Positions 18,156 to 27,676 of a stretch of DNA of 64,000 nt are shown piece by piece. Where the stretch lies: assembly GCA_004298015.1 (NCBI GenBank), contig SCSE01000082.1, forward strand, positions 1 through 64,000, given 5' to 3'. The DNA comes from Rhodanobacter sp. (GTDB taxonomy: Bacteria; Pseudomonadota; Gammaproteobacteria; Xanthomonadales; Rhodanobacteraceae). The position numbers and the translations under genes were made by a program. Below the pieces are notes generated by a model, which was given only the letters and a program-made list of their open reading frames with translations, was not told the origin of the DNA and searched no databases. The stretch's first letter is position 1; each line of letters starts with the position of its first letter.

Positions 18156-19007
18156 ATGAGCAGGCAATCGTCGGTGGGCAGCTGGATCGTGGCGGTAGTC
18201 GTGGTCGCGGTGGTCGTGGTTGCCGGTGTGTATCTGGCCCGGAAGGCGACCCATGAGAGCGCGCCGACGGCGGTGTCACCCCCGGCCACGTCGACATCGG
18301 TCGTCAAGCCCGCGCCCGCCGTGGTGCAACATCCGATTACCCGGGCTGAGTCCGCTCCGGCATCCGCTGCCAGCAGCGCGTTACCGACACTGGAGGGCAG
18401 TGACGCCAGTGTGACCGCCGCACTGGTTGCCTTGACCGGCGACAATGCGTTGCGGACCCTGCTGGTGCCCACCCGGATCATTCCGCATATCGTGGCCACG
18501 GTGGATGCCCTGCCACGTCGCATGGTGGGTCGTCGCGTGTTGCCGCTGCATGGTCCGAAGGGTGCCTTCGTGGTCACCTCAGTGGATGGCAAGACGGTTA
18601 TCAGCACGAAGAACGCAGCGCGCTATGCCCCCTACATGCACGCGCTGGAGGCTGCCGACACCACCCAGCTCACCGACTGGTACGTCAGTCACTATCCGTT
18701 GTTCCAGCAGGCCTATGAGCAACTCGGCTATCCCAAGGGCTACTTCAACGATCGCCTGATCGCGGTGATCGACAATCTGCTGGCGACGCCTGACCTCAGT
18801 CAGCCGCCGGCGTTGGCGCAGCCGAATGTGCTTTACACCTACGCGGATCCATCGCTCGATTCGCTGTCGGCGGGTCAAAAGATGTTGCTTCGGGTAGGTC
18901 CGGTCAATGAGGCGAAGATCAAGGCCAAGCTGCGCGCCATCCGGGCACGGCTGGTGGGGCAGAAGCTGCCGGCGACGCCGGCAGCGGCAAGCAGCGCCGG
19001 CGCTTGA
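18156..19007 (+). CDS. DUF3014 membrane-anchored protein
   Basis: The protein has 283 residues with one N-terminal membrane anchor (VGSWIVAVVVVAVVVVAG, about residues 7-25). A serine/proline/alanine-rich linker (about 30-75) precedes a periplasmic domain with LPTLEGSDASVTAAL and RIIPHIVATVDALPRR, as in DUF3014 proteins. The role of the family is unknown. The second ATG (18156) is chosen because GAGGAG lies six bases upstream of it, whereas it directly abuts the ATG at 18150. It may be cotranscribed with the SLC13 permease. Confidence 0.85.
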   Translation: MSRQSSVGSWIVAVVVVAVVVVAGVYLARKATHESAPTAVSPPATSTSVVKPAPAVVQHPITRAESAPASAASSALPTLEGSDASVTAALVALTGDNALRTLLVPTRIIPHIVATVDALPRRMVGRRVLPLHGPKGAFVVTSVDGKTVISTKNAARYAPYMHALEAADTTQLTDWYVSHYPLFQQAYEQLGYPKGYFNDRLIAVIDNLLATPDLSQPPALAQPNVLYTYADPSLDSLSAGQKMLLRVGPVNEAKIKAKLRAIRARLVGQKLPATPAAASSAGA

Positions 19008-19052
19008 TCGTCAGCGTGGCCATGCTTGTTCGTACAGGGGGAGAGACGCGAT

Positions 19053-19169
19053 ATGACCAAGCCCTGGATGGTGGGTGAGCAAGTGGCACAGTGGCTTGAT
19101 TGTGCCGCTGTCGCGACTTGGAATGGCATTTTCCTCGCGGCGTGTGGGTCGACGGTGGGCGGCGCGTGA
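19053..19169 (+). CDS. Possible 38-residue small ORF with a strong ribosome binding site
   Basis: An ATG at 19053 is preceded by GGGGGAGAG at ideal spacing and opens a 38-codon frame (MTKPWMVGEQVAQWLD...) ending in TGA at 19169. No family is recognised. It may be the surviving start of the gene whose GGDEF tail lies just downstream in another frame, or a genuine small protein. The strong Shine-Dalgarno is the only firm evidence. Confidence 0.35.
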   Translation: MTKPWMVGEQVAQWLDCAAVATWNGIFLAACGSTVGGA

Positions 19170-19597
19170 GCCCCCCGAGCGCGTACCTGGCGCTGTGGCA
19201 GGTCGGCCTGGCCGGTGATCAATCACTGGCGCGCTTCTCTACCGGCCCGGTTTATCGTGAGCTGTCGGTCGAGGTGTTGGCGCGAGACTATCCTCTGCAG
19301 CATGAGGTGATCATCCACCGGACGCCCACATTGCCGATCCAGGCGGTGAGGATTGAGTGCGTGGCACTGGGGGATTTGCCGCAGGATGATGCCGGTGTTT
19401 CGGTTACCGCAAGTTTTGGTGTCGCCGCTACCGCATGCTCCGGTTACCAGTTGCGCCCGCTGCTGATTCAGGCGGATGACGCCTTGTACCGGGCAAAGGG
19501 CGCCGGGCGGAATCGCGTCGTGGTATTCGATTGTCCAGACGACTTGGCGTCGCGGCCGCAGCGAAAGTCCCGCACCGAGATGGATGCCCCTCGCTGA
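19100..19597 (+). pseudogene. Remnant of a diguanylate cyclase (C-terminal GGDEF fragment)
   Basis: The last third of this open frame reads VTASFGVAATACSGYQ, then LIQADDALYRAKGAGRNRVV, which is the unmistakable C-terminus of a GGDEF domain. The GGDEF active-site motif, the LTGLxNRR region and the first half of the domain are missing. What precedes the fragment shows no resemblance to any sensor module. I read it as a truncated relic without catalytic ability. It is not a duplicate of the intact cyclase at 8619-11123, as the residues differ throughout. The coordinates give the whole open frame; the recognisable part starts near 19370. Confidence 0.7.
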
Positions 19598-19758
19598 AAT
19601 TGCCGAACCTGATACTTGCTAGGCTTCGCCCTGCGCTGCTAGGCAGGCAGGCGGATGTCTGCTGCCTGCGCGACGCTGCGTGGATGGCATTTTGCCATGG
19701 ACAGGTGACCCCGATAGCGTTAAAAAGAGCGCTTGTCCGTTGTCAGGGGATGTACGTG

Positions 19759-21447
19759 ATGCGTTTAGTGAATTCTGCTTTCCTTGCGGTGCTTGGCGTC
19801 CTGGCAGGTTCACTGCTGGCGGCGACCCCGGCTGCCGCCGACGCGCCTGGATCGGCTCCTCCGGTCGCCTTGGCGCCCCAGATCAACGCCAGGGATTTCG
19901 CCCGCTTCGACAAGACCTTGAGCTCGGATGCCTTCGGTGGTCGCAAGCCCGGCACACTGGGCGCGCAGCGGACCACCGACTGGCTGGTAAAGGAGTTCAA
20001 GCGGATGGGGCTGCAGCCCGGCAACCATGGCTCCTGGTACCAGACGGTGCCGGCCGACTCCACCTTGCTGCTGAACACCGATGTCGCGCTGAAGATTGCC
20101 ACGCATGGCAAGCAGGTGAGCTTCGCTTACCGCACCGACATGATGGCGCAGACCCTGCAGGCGAAAGCCACGGTCGACCTGGCGCATTCGCCGGTGGTGT
20201 TCCTGGGCTACGGCGTGGATGCCCCCGCCTGGCACTGGAACGATTACAAGGGTGTCGACGTGAAGGGCAAGACGGTGATCGTGCTGGTCAACGACCCGGG
20301 TTTCGCCACGTCCGACCCGAAGCTGTTCAACGGCCGTGCCATGACCTACTACGGCCGCTGGACCTACAAGTATGCCGAGGCCGCGCTGAAGGGTGCGGCG
20401 GCATGTTTCATCGTGCATACCAGCGATGCGGCGGCCGGATATCCGTTCAGCGTGTTGCAGAACAGCGGCAGCGGCCCGCAGCTGAGCCTGCCGTCGCGTA
20501 TCGATCCGGCACCGCGCCTGCCGGTGGCCGGGTGGTTGACCCATGCGGCTGCGCAGCGCCTGTTTGCCGCCGCCGGGATGAATTTCGACACCCTGGCGAA
20601 GGCCGCGGCCAAGCCCGGCTTCCAGCCGGTAGCGCTCGACGCCACGGCCTCGTTGACCTTGCACAACAAGATCGGCCATATCCAGTCGAAAAACGTGCTG
20701 GCGATGGTCAAGGGCAGCAGCAAGCCGGATCAGGCGGTGATCTACACTGCACACTGGGATCACCTGGGCACCGATCCCTCGCTGAAAGGGCACAAGGTCT
20801 ACAGCGGCGCGATCGACAACGGCACCGGTCTGAGCATGTTGCTGGAAATCGCCGATGCATTTGCGCACCAGAAAAAGCCGCCGCAGCGCAGCGTGCTGTT
20901 CTTCATGCCGACGCTGGAGGAGTCCGGCCTGCTTGGTTCGCAGTATTACGTCGCCAAGCCGGTGTTTGCGCTGGACAAGACCGTGGCCGACATCGCCGTC
21001 GATGCGTTGCCGATCATCGGCCGCGCCCACGACATGACGGTGATCGGCAAGGGCCAATCGCAGCTGGAGAACATGCTGGCCACGGTATTGAAGTCGCAGG
21101 GGCGGGTGATCTCACCCGAGGCCACGCCGGAAAACGGCTTCTATTTCCGCTCCGACCATTTCAACTTTGCCAGGGTCGGGGTGCCGGCGATGCTGGCCAG
21201 CTCGGGCCTGGATCTGCTCAAGGGTGGCCGCGCGGCGGGCGAGAAAGCCGCGAATGACTACACCGCGCACCGTTACCACACGCCCAACGATGTGTTCAAT
21301 CCGCACTGGGACTACGCCGGCATTCTGGAAGATACCCAGGCGTTGTACGAACTCGGTCAGCGCCTGAGTCGGGACGGTGTCTGGCCGCACTGGTATGCCA
21401 ACAGCCCGTTCAAGGCACCGCGTCAGGCCATGATGAAGCACAAGTAG
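19759..21447 (+). CDS. Secreted M28-family zinc metallopeptidase
   Basis: An exported aminopeptidase-like enzyme of 562 residues. It starts with a signal peptide (MRLVNSAFLAVLGVLAGSLL, cleavage near AAADA). A PA-like insert domain covers about residues 130-290. All di-zinc ligands of family M28 can be placed: His332 in TAHWDHLG, Asp353 in GAIDNGTG, the Glu387-Glu388 pair in TLEESG, Asp415 and His507 in YHTPND. It should therefore be active, probably releasing N-terminal residues from peptides in the periplasm or outside. The ATG at 19759 is favoured by AGGGG nine bases upstream and the signal peptide; an ATG three codons earlier is possible. Confidence 0.93.
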   Translation: MRLVNSAFLAVLGVLAGSLLAATPAAADAPGSAPPVALAPQINARDFARFDKTLSSDAFGGRKPGTLGAQRTTDWLVKEFKRMGLQPGNHGSWYQTVPADSTLLLNTDVALKIATHGKQVSFAYRTDMMAQTLQAKATVDLAHSPVVFLGYGVDAPAWHWNDYKGVDVKGKTVIVLVNDPGFATSDPKLFNGRAMTYYGRWTYKYAEAALKGAAACFIVHTSDAAAGYPFSVLQNSGSGPQLSLPSRIDPAPRLPVAGWLTHAAAQRLFAAAGMNFDTLAKAAAKPGFQPVALDATASLTLHNKIGHIQSKNVLAMVKGSSKPDQAVIYTAHWDHLGTDPSLKGHKVYSGAIDNGTGLSMLLEIADAFAHQKKPPQRSVLFFMPTLEESGLLGSQYYVAKPVFALDKTVADIAVDALPIIGRAHDMTVIGKGQSQLENMLATVLKSQGRVISPEATPENGFYFRSDHFNFARVGVPAMLASSGLDLLKGGRAAGEKAANDYTAHRYHTPNDVFNPHWDYAGILEDTQALYELGQRLSRDGVWPHWYANSPFKAPRQAMMKHK

Positions 21448-21534
21448 CCTGCCGCAGGACGGGCCGACCGGCCGGCCAAAGCCCGGGCTGCTAGGATGAG
21501 CTTGTCGATGACGCCTGTCATCGGGGAGGTTGCC

Positions 21535-22932
21535 ATGATGGCGCGTGGTTGGTGGTTGGTTGGGTGGCTGATCGCGGGAGCGCTGCTGCCGGCGGTGTGT
21601 TTCGGGTCGACTGCGGCGGCGATGCCGCGGACGGCCCCCGCAGGGAGGGTGGCGCAACTCACGCTCGATGGGCCGATCGGTCCGGCGGCAGCCGAATATT
21701 TCGACGATGCCAGCAAGCGGGCGGTGGCCGACGGCGCGGTCGCCATCGTGTTGCGACTGGATACCCCGGGCGGGCTATCCAGCTCGATGCGGCAGATCAT
21801 CAGCCGCATGCTGGCCTGCCGCGTGCCCGTATTGGTGTATGTCGCGCCGGAAGGCGCGCGGGCGGCGTCGGCAGGCACTTATATTCTCTACGCCGCCCAG
21901 ATCGCGGCGATGGCGCCGGCGACACACCTTGGTGCGGCGACGCCGGTGAGCCTTGGCGGCAGCACGCCGATGCCGTTGCCCAAGGGTACGAAGGCTCCGC
22001 CGGCCGCGGCCAGATCCTCAACCGGGCCGCTCTCCGGCGACGCGGGCGATGCCGAGTCGCACAAGGTACTGAATGACGCGATTGCCTATATCCGCTCGCT
22101 GGCACAACTGCGCGAACGCAATGCGGTCTGGGCCGAGCAGGCGGTGCGTGGTGCGGCCACGCTGACCGCCAGCGAAGCGTTGCAGCGGCATGTGATCGAC
22201 TTCGTCGCGAACGACGTTTCCGAGCTGCTGATCAAGGCCAGTGGTCGCAAGGTCGAGGTGGGCGGCCGTACGGTGACCTTGCAGTTGCAGGGCCTCACCG
22301 TGCGCGACTATGCACCGAATGCGCGTGCACGCTTCCTGGCGATCATCACCAACCCCACCATCGCCTACATGCTGTTGCTGGTCGGTGTGGTCGGACTGTT
22401 TCTCGAGGCGACCCATCCGGGCGTACTGTTACCGGGCATCGTGGGCGGCATTTGTCTGGTGATCGGGCTGTATGCGCTGCAGTTGCTGCCGGTGAATTAT
22501 GCGGGGCTGGCGTTGATGGCCCTGGGGGTCGGTTTGCTGGTGGCCGAGGTGATCCACCCGACGGTGGGCGCACTGGGCGTTGGCGGGGTGATTTCATTCG
22601 TACTTGGATCGGTGATGCTGATGAATACCGGTGTGCCGGGTTATGCGGTCAATCTCGGCGTGATCGCCGGCATCGCGACGTGTGCGGCCGGGGTGCTGGT
22701 GCTGATCCTGTGGCTGGCATTGCGCGCACGACGCTCGCGCCAGGTCACCGGCGACGAGGCCATGCTGAGCGAGACAGCCGAGCTGCTGGAGCCGGTGGCT
22801 GCGGGCGGTGAAGCGTGGGCGATCGTGCACGGCGAGCGCTGGCGGGTTCGCAGCGAGTCGGCGTTGCCCGCCGGTGCGCGTACACGCATCGTGCGGCGGC
22901 AAGGGCTGGTACTGTGGGTGGCGCCGCGTTGA
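21535..22932 (+). CDS. NfeD-family membrane serine protease (ClpP-like plus NfeD)
   Basis: A long-form NfeD protein of 465 residues. After an N-terminal signal or anchor segment comes a ClpP-class protease domain. LRLDTPGGLSSSMR and the nucleophile Ser112 in ASAGTYI are typical, and the family uses a Ser-Lys dyad. Next is a cluster of membrane helices (about 265-395) and a C-terminal OB-fold NfeD domain. In studied members, the protease cleaves the hydrophobic C-terminus of the partner stomatin. The partner slipin gene follows 113 bases downstream, giving the classic pair thought to act in membrane quality control or microdomains. GGGGAGG precedes the ATG at good spacing. Confidence 0.93.
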   Translation: MMARGWWLVGWLIAGALLPAVCFGSTAAAMPRTAPAGRVAQLTLDGPIGPAAAEYFDDASKRAVADGAVAIVLRLDTPGGLSSSMRQIISRMLACRVPVLVYVAPEGARAASAGTYILYAAQIAAMAPATHLGAATPVSLGGSTPMPLPKGTKAPPAAARSSTGPLSGDAGDAESHKVLNDAIAYIRSLAQLRERNAVWAEQAVRGAATLTASEALQRHVIDFVANDVSELLIKASGRKVEVGGRTVTLQLQGLTVRDYAPNARARFLAIITNPTIAYMLLLVGVVGLFLEATHPGVLLPGIVGGICLVIGLYALQLLPVNYAGLALMALGVGLLVAEVIHPTVGALGVGGVISFVLGSVMLMNTGVPGYAVNLGVIAGIATCAAGVLVLILWLALRARRSRQVTGDEAMLSETAELLEPVAAGGEAWAIVHGERWRVRSESALPAGARTRIVRRQGLVLWVAPR

Positions 22933-23045
22933 GTTCCACCGCGCTTAGGCAAGCCCGGCAGGCAAGCCACCACCTGCAGTACGTGGTGAGGTAACCGTTC
23001 GCGTCAGTATCGATGCGAATGCAGTGAAATTTACGGGAGCGTGTC

Positions 23046-23807
23046 ATGTTCGGATTTATTGGCGTATTGGTGATACTCGGGTTGATGCTGTTGCTCTCCT
23101 CGATCAAGGTGCTGCCGGAGTACCAGCGTGGCGTGATGCTGACGCTGGGTCGTTATACCGGTACCAAGGGCCCGGGCCTGGTGATCATGATTCCGGTGGT
23201 GCAGCGCATGGTGCGGGTCGACCTTCGCATCAGCGTGATGGATGTGCCGCCACAGGACGTGATCTCGCGCGACAATGTCTCGGTACGGGTCAATGCGGTG
23301 GTGTATTTCCGCGTACTCGAGCCGGAAAAATCGGTGTTGCAGGTCGCCGATTACTACCAGGCCACCAGCCAGCTGGCACAGACCCGTTTGCGTTCGGTGC
23401 TGGGTCAGCACGAGCTGGACGAAATTCTTTCGCAGCGCGAGTCGATCAATCGCACCTTGCAGGGCATTCTCGACGAGGCCACCGACCCGTGGGGCATCAA
23501 GATCGCCAACGTCGAGATCAAGGATGTCGATCTCAACGACACCATGGTGCGCGCGATCGCCCGTCAGGCCGAGGCCGAACGCGAACGGCGCGCCAAGGTG
23601 ATCCATGCCGAAGGCGAGATGCAGGCCGCCGAGAAGCTGCGCGATGCCGCCGCGATGCTGTCGCAGCAACCGCAGGCGCTGCAGTTGCGCTATCTGCAGA
23701 CGCTGGCGGACATGTCCAGCAACGGCAAGTCCTCGACCATCGTGTTCCCGCTACCGCTGGATCTGATCACGCCGTTGATGGACATGCTGCCGCGCAAGCC
23801 GGGTTGA
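23046..23807 (+). CDS. Slipin (stomatin/prohibitin SPFH-domain membrane protein)
   Basis: The protein has 253 residues. A single N-terminal membrane hairpin or anchor (about 3-20) precedes the SPFH/Band 7 domain: [23 protein letters not shown]-like segments, [16 protein letters not shown] coiled coil of [17 protein letters not shown] type follows, and the protein ends with an oligomerisation tail ([10 protein letters not shown]). Slipins form large membrane-bound rings. The adjacent NfeD protease is the known functional partner of this subfamily, and the C-terminal hydrophobic stretch is the expected cleavage region. It is the last gene of the unit; a hairpin follows. Confidence 0.94.
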   Translation: MFGFIGVLVILGLMLLLSSIKVLPEYQRGVMLTLGRYTGTKGPGLVIMIPVVQRMVRVDLRISVMDVPPQDVISRDNVSVRVNAVVYFRVLEPEKSVLQVADYYQATSQLAQTRLRSVLGQHELDEILSQRESINRTLQGILDEATDPWGIKIANVEIKDVDLNDTMVRAIARQAEAERERRAKVIHAEGEMQAAEKLRDAAAMLSQQPQALQLRYLQTLADMSSNGKSSTIVFPLPLDLITPLMDMLPRKPG

Positions 23808-23846
23808 TCCCACCTGGATTGCCCGAGCCGTGCACCGCCAATCTGT

Positions 23847-23867
23847 ACGGCGGGCATCGTCCGCCGT
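23847..23867. terminator. Hairpin between convergent slipin and M14 peptidase genes
   Basis: ACGGCGG and CCGCCGT form a perfect seven-base stem around a seven-base loop, in the gap between two converging genes. No strong T-tract follows on either strand. It may serve as a bidirectional terminator. Confidence 0.45.
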
Positions 23868-23949
23868 GGTGCTTGTCGTTCCTTCGCTGGCTGGCGGCGG
23901 GCGGTGCCCGCCTTGCGGCGCAGCCTGTCGAACCTGGCTCGGTGCCTTG

Positions 23950-26718
23950 TCAGTGCGTCGTCGTGCCTGAGTCCAGCGCGTTGAAATGGGTGATCGCGTT
24001 GAGTACCAGCGGGTAGCTGCCGATGGTCTCGCCACGCCAGATCGGGTTGCTGGCGAACAGCAGCACGTGACCCTTGCCGTAGCGGGCGTCGACCACGGCG
24101 GCGCGTTTGGCCATCTCGCCACCATGATCGAGCAAGCCGGCCAGCAGCAGGTGGTCGGCAGCGGCGAAGCGCAGGATCACCCGTGGCCGTTGGTCGGCCG
24201 GGATCACCCAGGGGTTGTTGCGCATCTGCTCGGCGTTCAGCGGCAGTGCCTGCCACGGCTCGGCCTTGGGCAGCGCCGGCGGCATCACCTGCGGGCGTGC
24301 TTGCGGGATGTCCATGTCGTGCGGGCCACCCCGTCCGGTCGGGCGCTGATAATCGGTTGCATTGGGCAGGCCGCGGTCGCCGGTGACCAGGTTGGAGACC
24401 ATGAACGACTGGCCTGCCTCGCTGTACAAGGCCAGATCATCGCTGCCGTAGCCGGCTGCGATCGGGCTGTTGCGATCGACGAAACGGGCCTGCAACACGC
24501 TGCCAGCCACCTTCAGCTGGTGGGTCGGGGTGATGAAGACGCCGGGCGCCAAGCCGATGTCGACGGCGAATTTTGCCGTGTCCTCGGAGGCGATCAGCAG
24601 GCCGCCAGCCCGCACGAAACGTTTCAGATGGGCCACGCCGCTGGAACCCAGGCCGGGACGGATGTCGTCGGTGCTGTCGATGCGGCCGATATTCGGGGTG
24701 AGTCGGGTGGTCTTCCACGGCATCGGGTTACCCCACATCGGCAGCCCGTCGATGATCTGCTGGTCGCTGACGCCACCGACCGGGGCGAACAGGATCACGT
24801 CGTACTTGTCGCGCAGATTGGCGATGTGCGCCACGTCCTGGGTGCTAATGTAGTCGTACGGTACGTGCAGCTGGTCCAGCGCCATGCGCCACCAGCCCTC
24901 GGTCTGCGTGTTCAGCCAGGTGTGCATCAGGGCGATGCGCGGGAACCGTGTCTTGGGCAGGTCGACAGCGGCGAGCCCTTGCGGCACCGCGACCGGCTGG
25001 GTGAGAAGCTTCATCGGTGCCTTGAGGATGCGGGTGTCGGTCACCCGCACCAGCTTCACGTCGAACAGGTCGCCCATCGACCAGCCGGTATCGTCGTAAG
25101 GGTGTTTCTGCGGATCGTTCGGCGCCCAGTATTGGCGGTCCAGCAAGGTATCGGCGATGCGCGAATACGGTTGATCCATGCGCACCACGTAACTGCCGGC
25201 GGCGAAGGTACGGCTGCGGCGCGGGCTCGCCGTGGCCTCATGCCGGCTCTTGTCCTGCGCCGGTGGCGGCAGGCTGACCGTGATGGGAGCCGTGCTGCGG
25301 CTGATCTCGACATGCTGTCGCTGCAGTATCCGCAGCAGTTGCGCGCGCGAGCCGCGACGCGTGTCGCTGGCGGGGAACACGTAGGCGGCGGGGCCGGCGT
25401 TTTGCGGTTTCTCGATCGAGCGTTTGCTCTTCAGGTAGAAGTTTTTCAGAAACAGCTGGCTGTGCCCGGAAAAATAGTGCAGCGCAGTCAGCAGGCCGGT
25501 CTGCTCGTAGTTGTTGTTGTCGCGCTGCGACCAGGTGACTTCGGGCAGCGGCGGATTCGGCTTGTACCAGGTGCGCTGGTATTCGCTCGGGTCGAGGATG
25601 CGCTTCTCGGTATCGGCGCCCCCGTTGCCGAAGGTCTCGTACAGCCGGCTGATACCGTTGTGCATGGCGGCGATGAACATCAGGTAGCCCGGGCTCCAGG
25701 TATCGAAGTTGCCGTGGGTGAACACACCGGGCATGCCGAACTTGGTCATCTCCTGCACATTGTCCCAGCCAAGCTGCTGCCACTCGCCGGTCAGGATCGG
25801 ATCGATCCACGCGTTGTACGGGCCGGCGCCGACCGTGTTGTCGTAGAAGAACGGTACCGACTCGTGCAGGTCGTGCAAAACCTGCGCATGCCAGCCGATA
25901 TAGGTATTGGCCACGTTACGGGTGAGATCCAGTGTCATCGTCATCGCATCGCGGTTGTTGTCGTGCGCCACGTAGTGACCCCAGTACATCAGTGGCGGAT
26001 AGTTCTGCCCCGGATGCGCAAGATGCCAGTTGTACAGATCCACCATGCGGTCGCGGCCATCGACTTCGACGATCGGCGTGATCAGGGTGATCACGTGCGA
26101 TCGGATCTGCTGGACATAAGGGGCGTTGTCCACCGCCAGTCGGTAGGCCAGTTCCATCAGCGCCGTCGGCGCGCCGGTTTCGGTGGAGTGGATGGTGCCG
26201 GTGATGTAATAGACCGGCGTGGATTGCGCGATCAGCCGGTCGGCGGTGGCGTCATCCATGTGGATGGTGCGCGGATCGGCCAGCTGGGCCAGGCGTGCCT
26301 TGTTGGCATCAAGCTTAGCCAGCAGGTTTTCGTCGGCGACCGCTACCGCGATCATCTCGCGGCCTTCCTCGGTCTTGCCGATGGAAAACACTTTCACCCG
26401 CGGACTGGCCGCCGCCAGCGCGCGGAAGTAGCGATAGACATCCGCGGAGTAGGGCAGGTAGTTCGGCGCACCGGCGATATGTCCCAGCACTTTTTCGGGC
26501 GTGGGCACGGTTGGCGAAGCGGGCAGGTACTCGGTCAGCGGCGAATTGAACGACGGCTCGGTGGTGAACTTGAGGATCTGCGCGGTATACGCCCGGTCGA
26601 GTGGCTGGGTCGGGTCGCGCGCATACACGATCGAGCCGTTCGGGTCGGTTGCCGCCGAGGCACCGAGGGCGACAAGCGCCAGCACGGACGCAAGAAAAAA
26701 ACGGGTGGACACGCGCAT
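23950..26718 (-). CDS. Secreted M14-family zinc carboxypeptidase-like protein
   Basis: A large exported protein of 922 residues. The signal peptide is clear (MRVSTRFFLASVLALVALGASA). An M14 carboxypeptidase domain occupies roughly residues 60-400. The zinc-binding HxxE is present as GTIHSTETGAP, and LHDLHES and DNNRDAM are other family-like segments. The long C-terminal half (about 520-920) has a Rossmann-like region with FAPVGGVSDQQI and GLLIASEDTAKF, probably a glutamine amidotransferase-like accessory domain. Proteins of this layout are commonly annotated as periplasmic M14 peptidases in Xanthomonadales. The open frame extends far upstream, but the signal peptide fixes the start. Confidence 0.9.
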   Translation of the reverse strand: MRVSTRFFLASVLALVALGASAATDPNGSIVYARDPTQPLDRAYTAQILKFTTEPSFNSPLTEYLPASPTVPTPEKVLGHIAGAPNYLPYSADVYRYFRALAAASPRVKVFSIGKTEEGREMIAVAVADENLLAKLDANKARLAQLADPRTIHMDDATADRLIAQSTPVYYITGTIHSTETGAPTALMELAYRLAVDNAPYVQQIRSHVITLITPIVEVDGRDRMVDLYNWHLAHPGQNYPPLMYWGHYVAHDNNRDAMTMTLDLTRNVANTYIGWHAQVLHDLHESVPFFYDNTVGAGPYNAWIDPILTGEWQQLGWDNVQEMTKFGMPGVFTHGNFDTWSPGYLMFIAAMHNGISRLYETFGNGGADTEKRILDPSEYQRTWYKPNPPLPEVTWSQRDNNNYEQTGLLTALHYFSGHSQLFLKNFYLKSKRSIEKPQNAGPAAYVFPASDTRRGSRAQLLRILQRQHVEISRSTAPITVSLPPPAQDKSRHEATASPRRSRTFAAGSYVVRMDQPYSRIADTLLDRQYWAPNDPQKHPYDDTGWSMGDLFDVKLVRVTDTRILKAPMKLLTQPVAVPQGLAAVDLPKTRFPRIALMHTWLNTQTEGWWRMALDQLHVPYDYISTQDVAHIANLRDKYDVILFAPVGGVSDQQIIDGLPMWGNPMPWKTTRLTPNIGRIDSTDDIRPGLGSSGVAHLKRFVRAGGLLIASEDTAKFAVDIGLAPGVFITPTHQLKVAGSVLQARFVDRNSPIAAGYGSDDLALYSEAGQSFMVSNLVTGDRGLPNATDYQRPTGRGGPHDMDIPQARPQVMPPALPKAEPWQALPLNAEQMRNNPWVIPADQRPRVILRFAAADHLLLAGLLDHGGEMAKRAAVVDARYGKGHVLLFASNPIWRGETIGSYPLVLNAITHFNALDSGTTTH

Positions 26719-26942
26719 GATGTAAGGGTTCCCCGCGCCTGAGTGGCGACGCCATGGCGTACTTTGCCAGATCCCGGGCTGCCGGGCGTAGCCCATAGGT
26801 TGGGGGGCAACCTTTCGACCTGCGCCGGATGACGTGGTAGCCGACGGTGCCGCCGTGCCTGGCCACATCAGCGCCGATTCCAACGCCGGGTTGGCGTAGG
26901 ATGGACGCAGTCCGGACCCGATCGAGGAAACCCGCGGTGAAC

Positions 26943-27140
26943 ATGTCCAACCTCCTGTGGGGCGTTCTGTTCGGTTCGATCGGATTTGGCTTTTTCCTCT
27001 ATGGCAAAAAGCAGGGTGCGCTGATTCCGCTGATGTGCGGCGTCGCACTGATGGCCTTTCCCTATTTCGTGAGTGGCACCGTATTGCTGGTCGGCATCGG
27101 CATCGTGCTGATGGCGATTCCGTATTTCGTGCGGCTGTGA
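26943..27140 (+). CDS. Small two-to-three-helix membrane protein
   Basis: A protein of 65 residues, almost wholly hydrophobic. LLWGVLFGSIGFGFFLYGKKQGA is split by a short basic loop from two further helices with LMCGVALMAFPYF and LVGIGIVLMAIPYF. Homologues are often labelled amino acid transport protein, without experimental basis as far as I know. A GTG two codons upstream (26937) lies at better spacing from GAGGAAA (26924-26930) and may be the true start. It is transcribed divergently from the M14 peptidase gene. Confidence 0.75.
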   Translation: MSNLLWGVLFGSIGFGFFLYGKKQGALIPLMCGVALMAFPYFVSGTVLLVGIGIVLMAIPYFVRL

Positions 27141-27169
27141 ACCGACACTGGCGCCCCTGAGTGGTTGGT

Positions 27170-27643
27170 GTCGTCGGAATGCCGGGTGTAGCCACTCTTC
27201 GCCGTGCACGAAGTCGATGGCGGCTCCGGCAGGGCCGTCGAGTTCAAGGTGAATAGGGGAAGTGCGCCCCGGCAGTTCGTACCCATCCCTGTGCCGGCCG
27301 TATGCATGCGCCAGCACCGCGATTACCTTGAGCCCGGCTTCGAGATAAACAGCCGGATTGTAGTCGTCCAGGGGTTGCTGCAACGATCGGCGTCACGAGC
27401 GGCAAGGACTCCGTTGACATGGAGACGGTAGCGCCCATCGGAGAATGCAAGCCACTTCGCCGACGTGACAGTGCCGCGGAGCTGTATGGTCGGGCGAAAA
27501 TAGACGTAGCGATTGGCCTCTTCACCAATTCTGCAGGCTTCCGGCACAAGAGTCGCCCCACCGAGCTGGCATGGATGCCAGATCCACTGGGTACGACGCG
27601 AGAGATTGCTCCGATATTGGCGTGCAGCATTCCTGAAGCGCAC
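27170..27643 (-). pseudogene. Frameshifted N-terminal remnant of a GH78-like (alpha-L-rhamnosidase type) glycosidase
   Basis: On the minus strand, one frame reads TQWIWHP, then NRYVYFRPTIQLRG, then FSDGRYRLHVNGVLAARDAD. This resembles the N-terminal carbohydrate-binding part of alpha-L-rhamnosidases. Near 27370 the match jumps to another frame: QQPLDDYNPAVYLEAG, then LKVIAVLAHAYG, then GYELPGRTSPIHLELDG, continuing to about 27175. The catalytic module is absent altogether. It is therefore a truncated and frameshifted relic. It begins 34 bases downstream of the alpha/beta hydrolase gene on the same strand, and so was probably once the second gene of that operon. The family assignment rests on pattern recognition and is moderately secure. 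Confidence 0.65.
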
Positions 27644-27676
27644 CAGTCCCTGCGGCGCGTGTCGTAAGTTGTGTGA

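Noticed and set aside
23986-26742. Very long open frame (over 900 codons) on the plus strand opposite the M14 peptidase gene
   Set aside because: It is a codon-bias shadow in GC-rich DNA: it has no domain and no ribosome binding site, while the minus strand has a signal peptide and zinc motif.
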